A DNA stretch of 64,000 bases from an uncultured Lachnospiraceae bacterium (GTDB taxonomy: Bacteria > Bacillota > Clostridia > Lachnospirales > Lachnospiraceae), in NCBI GenBank assembly GCA_949948735.1, contig CATLGV010000001.1, positions 1-64,000 of the forward strand, in the 5' to 3' direction. The number at the start of each line of letters is the position of its first letter. Position 1 is the first letter of the stretch. Of this stretch, positions 26,597-35,709 are shown piece after piece. Both the position numbers and the translations under genes were made by a program. The notes under the pieces were generated by a model. The model saw only the letters and a list, made by a program, of their open reading frames with translations, was not told the origin of the DNA and searched no databases.

Positions 26597-27634
26597 TTAA
26601 CCGTTCAGACTTAAGACATTGGACTGTGTTTCGCGGTCATATATATTGGAGACTTTAAATATCAGGCTGGATTTGCTGCCGTAGCCCATATTGACCGTAA
26701 TAGTCATAGTTTCCTTTGTCCTGTCCCATGGCAGAAAAGGCGACCAGGTCAATCCGCCGTCCGTCGAGTAAGCATAGTACTGCAGCAGGGATTGGGAATC
26801 CGCGGCGCCAAGCTGGACGGTCGCGTATTTTCCTGTTTTATCATAATTGACAAGCCTGGCGTTCACATAATCCGGCGGCGTCGTGTCATTATACACTCTG
26901 GCTGCCGGCGTCGGAATCGCCAGGGGCGCGTAATCGCGGTAGCTGACCGTTCCGTCCCTGGACGTCAGGCCAAAGTACCGTGCAACCGCTTCCGCGTCGC
27001 GGACGCCAAATTCCTTTAACAGCTCCGCCGACTGCATATAGCCAATATCGTTGATATGGTCGACATGACAATGCTCTACAATAATTGCCGGAATATTGCG
27101 GGCGGTGCATTCGCGTATGATCCCGTAATAATCTCCTTTGCTGCCGATGCGGGTCTTGATGCCCCTGTTGAACAATCCCATTTCCGTAAATTGTGTCAGA
27201 AACTCGTAACCGGCGCTGTAGCCGCGCGTATAAAGTGTACCTGTTGAGGGAATCCAGATCTCGCTTCCGTACAGCGTATGGGGAAGCGACATATTAAAAT
27301 GAAGGGAAAACAGGAAATCCGCATCCACCTGCCGGGCAAATTCCGCACGCTCCTCCAGGGACATGTCAATATCCTCGGAATGCGTCAGGTATACCTTTAC
27401 ATTCTGATATTTTTCCAGCTGCTCCTTCATGTAGAGCGCTACGAGCATGGTATAATTTTTTTCGGGTATCGGCAGGTAATCGGTTCCGAGATTTTTCCCG
27501 CCGTGGCCGGGATCAATCACGATGACAACCGGGTCGGCCGCCGACACATCCGGCATATCAACAAAGTATAATGTGCCTAAGAGCGCTGCTGCGCATAAAA
27601 CAAGGCTCAGCGCCTTCTGTAAATACTTTCTCAC
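26597..27634 (-). CDS. N-acetylmuramoyl-L-alanine amidase (Amidase_3)
   Basis: 345-aa exported zinc amidase that cuts the lactyl-peptide bond of peptidoglycan. Signal peptide (about residues 1-32), then Amidase_3 with zinc ligands in DPGHGG, the Glu of YTMLVALYMKE region, SLHFN, and the catalytic Glu in VEHCHVD. The C-terminal 100 residues form an Ig- or carbohydrate-binding-like beta domain (YYAYSTDGGLTWSPF, LIFKVSNIYDRETQSNV). It could act in spore or vegetative wall remodelling. It is convergent with the YlbJ gene, 20 bp apart. Confidence 0.92.
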   Translation of the reverse strand: MRKYLQKALSLVLCAAALLGTLYFVDMPDVSAADPVVIVIDPGHGGKNLGTDYLPIPEKNYTMLVALYMKEQLEKYQNVKVYLTHSEDIDMSLEERAEFARQVDADFLFSLHFNMSLPHTLYGSEIWIPSTGTLYTRGYSAGYEFLTQFTEMGLFNRGIKTRIGSKGDYYGIIRECTARNIPAIIVEHCHVDHINDIGYMQSAELLKEFGVRDAEAVARYFGLTSRDGTVSYRDYAPLAIPTPAARVYNDTTPPDYVNARLVNYDKTGKYATVQLGAADSQSLLQYYAYSTDGGLTWSPFLPWDRTKETMTITVNMGYGSKSSLIFKVSNIYDRETQSNVLSLNG

Positions 27635-27664
27635 AAAAATCCTCCGTTTCTTTCATTTGAAGGT

Positions 27665-27696
27665 AATATAACCCACAGCGTTCTGTGGGTTATATT
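27665..27696. terminator. Terminator hairpin after the coiled-coil gene
   Basis: AATATAACCCACAG (27665-27678) pairs perfectly with CTGTGGGTTATATT (27683-27696) around CGTT. Very stable; it ends the rsmD-coaD-coiled-coil unit, though the T-tract is short. Confidence 0.75.
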
Positions 27697-27705
27697 GTAA
27701 TAATC

Positions 27706-28299
27706 TCAGATCTTTTCTAATGGATTGGCTGTATTCCCCGTTCCCGTATCCTCTATGACCTCCGGCGGCACCAGCTCCGCCCGGTTGGCTGTCACCACAT
27801 TGTCAATTTCCCTTAAATCGTTGACCAGCGCATTATAATCCTTCGTCGAAATCTCAATGGACTGCTTGAGCACATTTTCAAGATTGGCTAAAATATTATC
27901 CGTGTATTCCATCGCGGACGCCTTCACGCTGTTTGCCTGTATCGTCGCGTTGTCAAGGATTTCCTGCGCCTGCTTTGTCGCAATCTCCACGATTTCATTT
28001 GCCTGCGCATAGGCCTGCTGCATAATCTGGTGCTCGCTGATCAGCTCGTTTGTCTGTACCGCGGCGTTGTTCAAAAGCTCCTGCGCCTTTTGCTTGGCGT
28101 CATTGAGAATCGCCTCTTTATTGGAGATGATTTTCTGATACCGCTTGATCTCCTCCGGTGTTTTCAGCCGCAATTCGCGGAGCAAATCGTCAATTTCCAC
28201 CTTGTTTACCATGATGACATCCGTGGAAAATGCTTTATACTTGCAGTTATCTATGTATGTCTCAATCTCGTCAATTAGCTGCTCAATTCTGCTGCTCAT
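27706..28299 (-). CDS. Coiled-coil protein, V-type ATPase subunit H/DivIVA-like
   Basis: 197-aa soluble, largely helical protein. Residues about 45-170 form a long alanine- and glutamate-rich coiled coil (AKQKAQELLNNAA, ATKQAQEILDNAT), resembling the stalk-like helices of ATP synthase subunit B or the DivIVA family. The tail (after 175) is proline- and acid-rich. The gene follows coaD in many Lachnospiraceae, but its function is unknown; a role in division or envelope organisation is only a guess. GGAGGT precedes the ATG. Confidence 0.82.
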   Translation of the reverse strand: MSSRIEQLIDEIETYIDNCKYKAFSTDVIMVNKVEIDDLLRELRLKTPEEIKRYQKIISNKEAILNDAKQKAQELLNNAAVQTNELISEHQIMQQAYAQANEIVEIATKQAQEILDNATIQANSVKASAMEYTDNILANLENVLKQSIEISTKDYNALVNDLREIDNVVTANRAELVPPEVIEDTGTGNTANPLEKI

Positions 28300-28358
28300 T
28301 CTGTAACCTCCATTTTGTTCTTCACTTTTGCGCCGCCTGATGACGCATTCTGAAAGCT

Positions 28359-28847
28359 TTATTGCATCTGTCTGAACTTCTCATAAACAAGCTCTGCCAC
28401 AAAATCCGGCACACACTGGGATATATCGCCGTGAAACGCGGCGATTTCCTTTACGCTGGAAGAGCTTAAGTACGCATATTCCAGACTGGTAGTTAAAAAT
28501 ACGGTGTCAAGCTTTCCCTTTGACAGCTTGCGGTTTGTCTGCGCAATCTGCAGCTCATACTCGAAGTCCGTGATGGCGCGCAGGCCCCGCACAGAAATAT
28601 GAATATTTTTCTGGCTTGCATAATCAATCAAGAGTCCGTTAAAGGAATCTACCGTAACATTCGGTAAATCACGCGTAGCCTCTTTTAATATAGTAACACG
28701 TTCTTCTACAGAAAACAACGCATTCTTCGCCTTATTGTCCAAAACGCTCACTGTCAGATGATCAAACATTCTGGCGGCCCTTTTAATAACGTCCAAATGG
28801 CCTAAGGTCATCGGGTCAAAGCTCCCCGGATATACCGCATTATTCAT
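28359..28847 (-). CDS. coaD: Pantetheine-phosphate adenylyltransferase CoaD
   Basis: 162-aa enzyme that converts phosphopantetheine to dephospho-CoA. The nucleotidyltransferase motif [19 protein letters not shown] is at the N-terminus, [16 protein letters not shown] in the middle and [16 protein letters not shown] toward the end. GGAGG lies upstream of the ATG. It follows rsmD by 3 bp, the standard pairing. Confidence 0.97.
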   Translation of the reverse strand: MNNAVYPGSFDPMTLGHLDVIKRAARMFDHLTVSVLDNKAKNALFSVEERVTILKEATRDLPNVTVDSFNGLLIDYASQKNIHISVRGLRAITDFEYELQIAQTNRKLSKGKLDTVFLTTSLEYAYLSSSSVKEIAAFHGDISQCVPDFVAELVYEKFRQMQ

Positions 28848-28850
28848 GGC

Positions 28851-29414
28851 TCAATCCTCCGAATCAACTGATTTCCTGATAAATATGTGCTTGTTCGTCT
28901 TGTACTGCTTTTCTTTTTCAATGTAAAAGCCGGACGCCGATATATCATCAAGCGTTGTGTCAAGCGCAGTCTCGGCAATAATCAGCGTATCCGCCGTGAC
29001 AAAGGATGCGCTGCCAAGGAGCTCCAGCACCCGCCGTTCATACTGCTGGTGATACGGCGGATCCATGAAGATAATATCCGCCGGTTCCCGGATACTGCCG
29101 TCAAGGGCGGAAAAAACATCCCGCCTTAAAATGACGGCCTTTTCCTGAAAATGGGTATGCGCTATATTATCCGTAATGCACGCGGCGGCCTTCTGGCTGT
29201 TCTCGACAAAATATGCCCTGGCTGCGCCGCGGCTTAACGCTTCGATGCCGATGCCGCCGCTTCCAGCAAACAGATCCACAAATACGGCGCCCGGAAGAAC
29301 AGGCATCAGCATATTAAACAGCGTCTCCTTTATTCGGTCCGTCGTTGGACGCGTATCCGCGCCCTCCGGTGTTTTTAACAAAAGCCTTCTGGCTGTACCG
29401 GCAATTACTCTCAT
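28851..29414 (-). CDS. rsmD: 16S rRNA (guanine966-N2)-methyltransferase RsmD
   Basis: 187-aa class I SAM-dependent methyltransferase. The start MRVIAGTARRLLLKTPEG, the SAM site VFVDLFAGSGGIGIEALSRGA and the catalytic motif IIFMDPPY are typical of RsmD, which methylates G966 of 16S rRNA during 30S assembly. Length is normal. It lies 46 bp downstream of the topoisomerase A gene and is coupled to coaD. Confidence 0.96.
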   Translation of the reverse strand: MRVIAGTARRLLLKTPEGADTRPTTDRIKETLFNMLMPVLPGAVFVDLFAGSGGIGIEALSRGAARAYFVENSQKAAACITDNIAHTHFQEKAVILRRDVFSALDGSIREPADIIFMDPPYHQQYERRVLELLGSASFVTADTLIIAETALDTTLDDISASGFYIEKEKQYKTNKHIFIRKSVDSED

Positions 29415-29460
29415 TGCAATCCCATGCCTTTCCTGTTTTTCGAGATTTCGTCGCCCGCGC

Positions 29461-31698
29461 CTATATCTTAAGCCGGGTTCCCTTTGCGTCTCGTTTGTTT
29501 ACTTTGATGCGGCCAAGCTCTATTTTTTTGTCTTTGTAATCTATCGGCAGGGTGGAGCCCGGCTCGCGGTAGAATACGTTTTCTATATAATCATTGCTTC
29601 CGAGCTTCATGCCGCGCACGCCGACGGCGGTTTTCTTAAGCTCTGACACCTCATTGACGTCAAAGCGCAGGAAATAGCCGTCCTTGCTCTGCAGAATGAT
29701 ATGCATCTGCTCGTTAATGATTCCGATGCTCACAAGCTCATCGTTTTCAGCAAGCTTTGTCGAGGCGACGGTTCTCTTGGCAACGTCAAATTCACCGCCG
29801 CTTACGATCTTGCACATGGACTGTCTGGTGACAAACAGCAGACGGTACAGATTCAGCTCGGACTGGCTGGTTATGGCGACAATATTCTCGGTGCTCGAGT
29901 TGTAATTGCTGATATTATCGACAGGAAGCCCCTTGTCTCTGAATTTCCCGAAGGGAATATCCGTAACTTTTATTGTATGCAGCTGTCCGGTATTTGTAAA
30001 CAGGCATATTTTCCCTGTATTGCGGCATTTTACCACATAACTGAACTCTGCGTGCGCGCCGTCCTTATTCCGCTCATACGCAGCCATGTCAATGGTCTTG
30101 CAGTAGCCGAATCTGTCCATAAGGAAAATAACGTCCATGTCCTCGGGCTTTTTCTCCTCGTAAACGGCCTCCTGAGCATTTTCGATAACCGTTTTGCGCT
30201 TTACGGCGTATTCCTTCTTCAAAGCATCCAAATCCTGTATAATAACCTGCGCCATCGCGTCGCGCCGATCCAGAATATCCTCGTATTTGTATATATTGGC
30301 ATTTGTTTCCTTATTCTCTTTCATAAGCGCTTCTATTTCCAGGCCAATCAGCTTATATAAGCGCATATCCAGAATGGCGTTTGCCTGCCGCTCCGTGAAA
30401 TTGAGCTGTGCCGCCATAATGGAGGATTCCCTGGAGCGGAAGCGGATGCCGTCGGTAATCCCATCGGTCAGACAGTTCTTTACCATGCTCCTGTCCTTGG
30501 ATCCGCGCAGGATTTCGATAATCAGGTCAATGATATTGCAGGCACGGATTAATCCTTCCTGAATCTCACGCTTTTCCAGCTCTTTGTTGAGCAGCGTGGT
30601 ATATTTGCGCGTCGCGACTTCATATTGGAAGGCTACATTCCGCGCGATAATCTCCTTTAGCCCCATGGTCTCGGGACGGCCGTCCGCAATGGCAAGCATA
30701 TTGACGCCAAAGGTATCCTCCAGCCGCGTCTTTTTGTATAGGAGATTTTTGAAGTTTTCTACATCTGTATCGCGCTTTAACTCTATGACAATGCGGATTC
30801 CCTCCTTGGAGGACTGGTTTGAAATGTCAATAATCTCGGGGGCTTTCTTCTGTTCGTAGAGCTGCGCGACATCCTGCAGGAATTTTCCGATATTGGCGCC
30901 GATCATCGTATAGGGAATCTCGCTGATCACCAGATTCAGCTTTCCACCCTTGGCATGCTCCACCTCCACCTTGCCGCGCAGCTTGATCTTGCCGGCGCCG
31001 GTCTCATAGATGGATAAAAGCTCGTCCTTATTACAGACAATGCCGCCTGTCGGAAAGTCCGGTCCTTTCAGATACCGCATAAGCTCACGGGTTGTGATAT
31101 TTTCGTTGAGCATATAGGCCTTTGTTGCGTCAATTACTTCACCAAGATTATGCGGCGGAATGCTGGTTGCCATACCGACGGCAATCCCCTCTGAGCCGTT
31201 CACAAGCAGATTCGGGAAGCGGCAGGGAAGCACGCTCGGCTCCTTTTCCGTCTCGTCAAAATTGGGGATAAAATCGACGACGTCCTTATCCAAATCGGCA
31301 AGAATTGCCTCCTGTGAAATCTTCTGCAGGCGGGCTTCGGTGTATCGCATCGCAGCGGCGCCGTCTCCCTCAATATTACCGAAATTACCGTGCCCGTCGA
31401 TGAGCGGAAGCCCCTTTTTAAAGTCCTGTGTCAAGACGACTAACGCCTCGTAAATAGAGCTGTCCCCGTGGGGATGGTACTTACCCATGGTGTCTCCGAC
31501 AATACGCGCGCTCTTTCGGTAGGGCCTGTCGTAGCGGATTCCCAGCTCATGCATATCATACAAGGTCCGGCGCTGTACAGGCTTCAGGCCGTCGCGGACA
31601 TCCGGCAGCGCACGCGCAATAATGACACTCATGGCATAATTGATAAAGGACTTCTGCATGGTATCCGAGTATTCGGTTTTTATGATCTTCTCTTCCAT
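29461..31698 (-). CDS. parC: Type IIA topoisomerase subunit A, ParC-like
   Basis: 745-aa DNA breakage-reunion subunit. Active-site Tyr119 (AMRYTEARL), quinolone-determining segment [12 protein letters not shown] with Ser80 and Glu84, and a C-terminal beta-pinwheel from about residue 500. I see no GyrA box (QRRGGxG) in the pinwheel, the length is short for GyrA, and Glu84 is usual in ParC; I therefore read it as topoisomerase IV, which decatenates chromosomes. Automatic annotation may call it GyrA. It follows its B subunit by 55 bp. Confidence 0.85.
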   Translation of the reverse strand: MEEKIIKTEYSDTMQKSFINYAMSVIIARALPDVRDGLKPVQRRTLYDMHELGIRYDRPYRKSARIVGDTMGKYHPHGDSSIYEALVVLTQDFKKGLPLIDGHGNFGNIEGDGAAAMRYTEARLQKISQEAILADLDKDVVDFIPNFDETEKEPSVLPCRFPNLLVNGSEGIAVGMATSIPPHNLGEVIDATKAYMLNENITTRELMRYLKGPDFPTGGIVCNKDELLSIYETGAGKIKLRGKVEVEHAKGGKLNLVISEIPYTMIGANIGKFLQDVAQLYEQKKAPEIIDISNQSSKEGIRIVIELKRDTDVENFKNLLYKKTRLEDTFGVNMLAIADGRPETMGLKEIIARNVAFQYEVATRKYTTLLNKELEKREIQEGLIRACNIIDLIIEILRGSKDRSMVKNCLTDGITDGIRFRSRESSIMAAQLNFTERQANAILDMRLYKLIGLEIEALMKENKETNANIYKYEDILDRRDAMAQVIIQDLDALKKEYAVKRKTVIENAQEAVYEEKKPEDMDVIFLMDRFGYCKTIDMAAYERNKDGAHAEFSYVVKCRNTGKICLFTNTGQLHTIKVTDIPFGKFRDKGLPVDNISNYNSSTENIVAITSQSELNLYRLLFVTRQSMCKIVSGGEFDVAKRTVASTKLAENDELVSIGIINEQMHIILQSKDGYFLRFDVNEVSELKKTAVGVRGMKLGSNDYIENVFYREPGSTLPIDYKDKKIELGRIKVNKRDAKGTRLKI

Positions 31699-31753
31699 TC
31701 ACTTACCCCTTCATTGAAAAACGCAGGCGCGGCAGCCGCAATGTCCTGTAACG

Positions 31754-33679
31754 TTAAATATCCAGCTCCGCGTCCGCAGCGTTCGCGTATATAAAGGCCC
31801 TGCGCGGCGAAACATCGGTACCCATCAGCATTTCCGTAACCTCGGAGGCCATTCGCGCATCCTCTATCTCGATTTGCTTTAAAATCCTGGTTGCCGGATT
31901 CAGCGTGGTTTCCCATAGCTGCTCCGCGTCCATCTCGCCAAGCCCCTTGTACCGCTGCAGGGTAAACGGCCCTTTATGCCGTTTGCGGTACTTCTCAAGC
32001 GCCTTCTCATCATACAGATATTCCTCCGCGCCCTTGGCAGGCATTGCTTTATAGAGGGGCGGCATCGCGATATAAACATGCCCCTCATAAATAAGCTCCG
32101 GCATAAAACGGTAAAACAGGGTCAGCAGCAGCGTGCTGATGTGCTCTCCGTCCACATCGGCATCCGTCATAATGACAATCTTGTCATATCGCAGCTTTGT
32201 AATGTCAAAATCATTGCCGTACCCCTCCGAGAATCCGCATCCGAAAGCGTTAATCATCGTCTTAATCTCGGCGTTTGCCAGCACCTTATCAATGCTTGCC
32301 TTCTCTACATTCAGGATTTTGCCGCGGATAGGAAGAATGGCCTGATAGCTCCTGTCGCGCGCGCTTTTGGCGCTGCCGCCGGCGGAATCGCCCTCCACAA
32401 TAAAAATCTCACATTTGCTGTGATCCTTGGATTCACAATTGGCGAGCTTTCCGTTGGAATCAAAGGAAAACTTCTGCCTGGTAAGCATATTGGTTTTGGC
32501 CTTCTCTTCGGTTTTCCGGATTTTGGCGGCCTTTTCCGCACAGGAAATAATGCTCTTGAGGACCTCGATATTCCTGTCAAAATACCGCGGCACCTCGTCT
32601 CCGGTCACCTTGCTCACAGCCTTTGCGGCATCCTGATTGTCCAGCTTGGTCTTGGTCTGTCCTTCAAATCTGGGGTCGGGATGCTTAAGGGAGATAACGG
32701 CTGTCATCCCGTTGCGCACATCCGCACCGGTAAAGTTGACGTCCTTCTCCTTCAGAATATTCAGTTCCCGTGCATAGCTGTTGATAATGGTGGTAAACAT
32801 GGTTTTGAAGCCGGTCAGATGCGTACCGCCTTCGGCATTATAAATATTGTTACAAAAGCCAAGAACACTCTCGTGAAATTCATTGACATACTGAAAAGCG
32901 CACTCAACTGTAACGCCCTCGTTCTCACCGGAAAAATAAATAATATCGTGAAGGGTTTCCTTATTTTTATTTAAATCCTTTACATAGCCGATAATCCCCT
33001 CCGGCTCTATGTAGGTAATCTTCTCCGGCGTTTCTCCGCGTTTGTCCTCAAAAATAATGGTAAGCTTTGGGTTTAAATAGGCCGTTTCATGCAGGCGGCT
33101 CTTTACCTCGTCTGCCTTAAACCAGGTCTTGTCAAAGATATCGGGATCCGGTGTGAAATTGATTGTGGTGCCGGTCTCCCTGGTCTTCCCGATGACCGGT
33201 AAAAGCCCGTCTACCAGCTCCACAACCGGTTGGCCGCACTCGTAACGGTCCTGATGAATCAGGCCGTCGCTTTTGACCGTCACGGTAAGCTGCGTGGACA
33301 ATGCGTTTACGACGGAGGAGCCGACCCCGTGCAGGCCGCCGCTGGTCTTATAAGCGGAATTGTCAAATTTACCGCCGGCGTGAAGCGTGGTAAATACGAC
33401 GCGCTCCGCGCTGACCCCCTTTTCATGCATTCCGACGGGGATACCCCGTCCGTTATCCGCTACGGTGGCCGAGCCGTCCGCCTCCAGCGTTACGCAGATC
33501 TCGCTGCATACGCCGGCCAGATGCTCGTCAACCGCATTGTCGACAATTTCATATATTAAATGATTGAGTCCCTTGGTGGAAACGCTTCCGATATACATAC
33601 CGGGACGCTTGCGAACGGCCTCCAGGCCTTCAAGGACGGTAATACTAGAGGCGTCGTATACAGTTTCTGGTTTTGTCAT
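31754..33679 (-). CDS. parE: Type IIA topoisomerase subunit B, ParE/GyrB-like
   Basis: 641-aa ATPase subunit. GHKL ATPase domain with EIVDNAVDEHLAG, DNGRGIPV and GLHGVGSSVVNALS; transducer domain; Toprim with EGDSAGGSAK and DADVDGEH; C-terminal RYKGLGEM and RRAFI. Partner of the adjacent ParC-like subunit. An upstream ATG at 33691 is in frame, but GGAGGAAAAC directly precedes ATG 33679 (MTKPETVYD), which I chose. The 5' leader of about 200 nt holds two copies of a 52-bp repeat. Confidence 0.87.
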   Translation of the reverse strand: MTKPETVYDASSITVLEGLEAVRKRPGMYIGSVSTKGLNHLIYEIVDNAVDEHLAGVCSEICVTLEADGSATVADNGRGIPVGMHEKGVSAERVVFTTLHAGGKFDNSAYKTSGGLHGVGSSVVNALSTQLTVTVKSDGLIHQDRYECGQPVVELVDGLLPVIGKTRETGTTINFTPDPDIFDKTWFKADEVKSRLHETAYLNPKLTIIFEDKRGETPEKITYIEPEGIIGYVKDLNKNKETLHDIIYFSGENEGVTVECAFQYVNEFHESVLGFCNNIYNAEGGTHLTGFKTMFTTIINSYARELNILKEKDVNFTGADVRNGMTAVISLKHPDPRFEGQTKTKLDNQDAAKAVSKVTGDEVPRYFDRNIEVLKSIISCAEKAAKIRKTEEKAKTNMLTRQKFSFDSNGKLANCESKDHSKCEIFIVEGDSAGGSAKSARDRSYQAILPIRGKILNVEKASIDKVLANAEIKTMINAFGCGFSEGYGNDFDITKLRYDKIVIMTDADVDGEHISTLLLTLFYRFMPELIYEGHVYIAMPPLYKAMPAKGAEEYLYDEKALEKYRKRHKGPFTLQRYKGLGEMDAEQLWETTLNPATRILKQIEIEDARMASEVTEMLMGTDVSPRRAFIYANAADAELDI

Positions 33680-33693
33680 GTTTTCCTCCATGT

Positions 33694-33797
33694 CGCCGCA
33701 GTGCGTCCTCGGAAAACCTGCGGTTTCCCTCGTCGCGGGCTTCTTCGCCGCAGTGCGTCCTCGGAAAACCTGCGGTTTCCCTCGTCGCGGGCTTCGC
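33694..33797. repeat. 52-bp direct repeat, two copies
   Basis: Copies start at 33694 and 33746 and are nearly identical (both contain CGCCGCAGTGCGTCCTCGG and CCTCGTCGCGGGCTTC). Each holds the small hairpin GGAAAACC/GGTTTCC. They lie in the untranslated leader of the parE-like gene and do not extend a reading frame convincingly. Confidence 0.9.
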
Positions 33798-33882
33798 CCT
33801 ATGCATCCTTGCGCTCAAAAACACGCCAGCAGGCTGTCGGTTTTTGGCACATGGATGCGCACTGCTCATTGCTTTCGCGTAC

Positions 33883-33910
33883 ATTATATCATAACTTACC
33901 AGGATTGCAA
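33883..33910 (-). promoter_or_regulatory. Promoter of the topoisomerase operon
   Basis: Minus strand: TTGCAA (33910-33905), 16-bp spacer, TATAAT (33888-33883). Transcription would start about 200 nt before the parE-like gene. Confidence 0.7.
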
Positions 33911-33946
33911 ACAAAAAATGGGGAAAATGCAAACATATGTTTTATG

Positions 33947-34594
33947 TCAGTATCCGATTTCCGCAAGTACCCGCTGAAAGAATGCCAAAAAACCGTCCTC
34001 GACTGCAACCTGATCAAGCGCTTCCTCTTCCAAATCATAATAATATTTTCCGGTTTTGATATCCACCGAAAGGCTGTCGAGCGGAAAGCCTGCTTTCCGC
34101 TTGCTTAAATCCGGATGCGGCCTGGCAGTCAAAAGGAACGGCTCGCTTGCCATACTTTCCTCCATCGCCTGATAAACGTGCGCTTCGTCAAATACGAGGC
34201 AGATGGCGTTGCGATAGCGCGCTTTTAAGTCCCCGTATGTCCGGGCAAGTCCCGCATAGTAGTCCCGCATTTCATCATCGCTGAGGTATTTTCCGTTGAT
34301 CGTGCGGACATGCACACCCGGCTGCAGGCTTTCGGGGATTCCGTCAATATAAAGACCGGAGTCGCATGAAAATACAGGCATATGAAATGCATGGTAATAT
34401 CCTGCCGCTTTCTTGTGCGCGTTCTCTAAGGGCGTATTCCCATCCTCTTCTATTTCGGGGATTTCCGTATTTATATCCTTCAGGCCGATAATCTCGAGCG
34501 GAAGTTTGCCTAACCGCTTGCGCATGGCGGCAATTTTGGCGGGGTTCCCGGTTCCGTATAGAATTTTCAGCTTTTGTGCGTTATTTTCGTTCAT
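33947..34594 (-). CDS. Non-canonical purine NTP pyrophosphatase (Ham1/RdgB family)
   Basis: 215-aa Ham1-fold enzyme expected to hydrolyse dITP and XTP and keep deaminated purines out of DNA. Recognisable are YGTGNPAKIAAMRKRL, the acidic pair EIPEIEEDGNTPLENAHKKA and FSCDSGLYIDGIP. The C-terminal half departs from classic RdgB (the usual HRxxA region is not obvious), so it may belong to a divergent subgroup. It overlaps the hydrolase gene by 4 bp. Confidence 0.82.
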   Translation of the reverse strand: MNENNAQKLKILYGTGNPAKIAAMRKRLGKLPLEIIGLKDINTEIPEIEEDGNTPLENAHKKAAGYYHAFHMPVFSCDSGLYIDGIPESLQPGVHVRTINGKYLSDDEMRDYYAGLARTYGDLKARYRNAICLVFDEAHVYQAMEESMASEPFLLTARPHPDLSKRKAGFPLDSLSVDIKTGKYYYDLEEEALDQVAVEDGFLAFFQRVLAEIGY

Positions 34595-35685
34595 TGACTG
34601 CTCTTCCTTTCTGATGTACGCTTATTTTCTTTGTTTTTGCGCCGTCTGATTTTGCGCCAAAATGTCTGATTGCGCCGCATTTTTTGATTATGAATTTCCG
34701 GCTGCAGTATTTTGTGCCAGTAACGCGCAAGCATATCTGTCCCGGCGCTGAAGATTTCGTGCTTTGCGCCGCGCACCCGCACAAGACGGACATTCCCTTT
34801 TTGGCGGCGGCTCAGCTTTCTTACAAAACGCTCCTGCTCCTTGTTGGAGACATATGTATCGTACTCTGCCTGAAAAACCAGAACCGGACAGGCGATTGTA
34901 CGCCACGCTTTTCTTTGGAGGTAAGCATTCAGCCGCGCCGCCTGCCAGAGCCATCCGTAGGACGCTGCATTTGTCTGAAACAACGGTTCATGGCGGCGTT
35001 TTTTCTGGTAATAGTCAAATCTTGCTTCCGAGAGTGAGGCGCTGTCCGCAAAGGTCTCCGGCACGCCGTACGGCTTATGGCCCATTACATATTGTGTGCT
35101 TTTTCCTGCAATACAGGAAACCCCAGCGACCATACATGCCAGGGGCCACGGTACAGGCGCGCTGCTTGGGCGTATCATCGGCGCGGACAGGATGAGTCCG
35201 TTAAGACGGTTCCCTGCCTGCGCCGCGGCGGCAGCTGCGATTCCGCCACCCATGGAATGTCCGTACAGACATACGGGCAGCCGTGGAAACTCTTTTGCCG
35301 CAAGACGAAGCACAAACAGCAAATCCTCCACATACCGCCGGTAATCATCCACATGTACAAGCGATAAATCCCCCGTATCGGCGCACAGGCGGTAACTGCG
35401 CCCGTGCCCGCAATGCTCGGGCATAAAGACATGATAGCCGCCTCTGAGGAAATAGTAGATATTTTCCCGGTGCTTTTCAATTGTCTCTGTATATCCGTGC
35501 GAGATGATTACAATGCCCTGGGGCTGATCCGCAAGACACCGCACATAAAATATCCGCCGCCCCTTCTCACGCTCACAGTATCCTGTTGTCATGCGGGCTG
35601 CGAGATACGGGTCGACAATGTCCGCCATGTGCCGGGCATACCCTTCCTCCGGAATAATCATATCGTGTACTGCTCTCCTGTTCAT
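34591..35685 (-). CDS. Alpha/beta hydrolase, lysophospholipase-like (Hydrolase_4)
   Basis: 364-aa serine hydrolase. Oxyanion region VIISHGYTETIEKH, nucleophile elbow LYGHSMGGG, Asp in FQAEYDTYVS and His in GAKHEIFS complete the triad of the monoacylglycerol lipase/lysophospholipase type. The last 30 residues are highly basic (MRRNQTFWRKIRRRKNKENK), possibly membrane- or nucleic-acid-associated. No signal peptide. GGAGG precedes the ATG. It is coupled to the Ham1-like gene and follows the symporter gene by 24 bp. Confidence 0.88.
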   Translation of the reverse strand: MNRRAVHDMIIPEEGYARHMADIVDPYLAARMTTGYCEREKGRRIFYVRCLADQPQGIVIISHGYTETIEKHRENIYYFLRGGYHVFMPEHCGHGRSYRLCADTGDLSLVHVDDYRRYVEDLLFVLRLAAKEFPRLPVCLYGHSMGGGIAAAAAAQAGNRLNGLILSAPMIRPSSAPVPWPLACMVAGVSCIAGKSTQYVMGHKPYGVPETFADSASLSEARFDYYQKKRRHEPLFQTNAASYGWLWQAARLNAYLQRKAWRTIACPVLVFQAEYDTYVSNKEQERFVRKLSRRQKGNVRLVRVRGAKHEIFSAGTDMLARYWHKILQPEIHNQKMRRNQTFWRKIRRRKNKENKRTSERKSSQ

Positions 35686-35709
35686 AGCTGACCTCCATTT
35701 GACTGCGCT

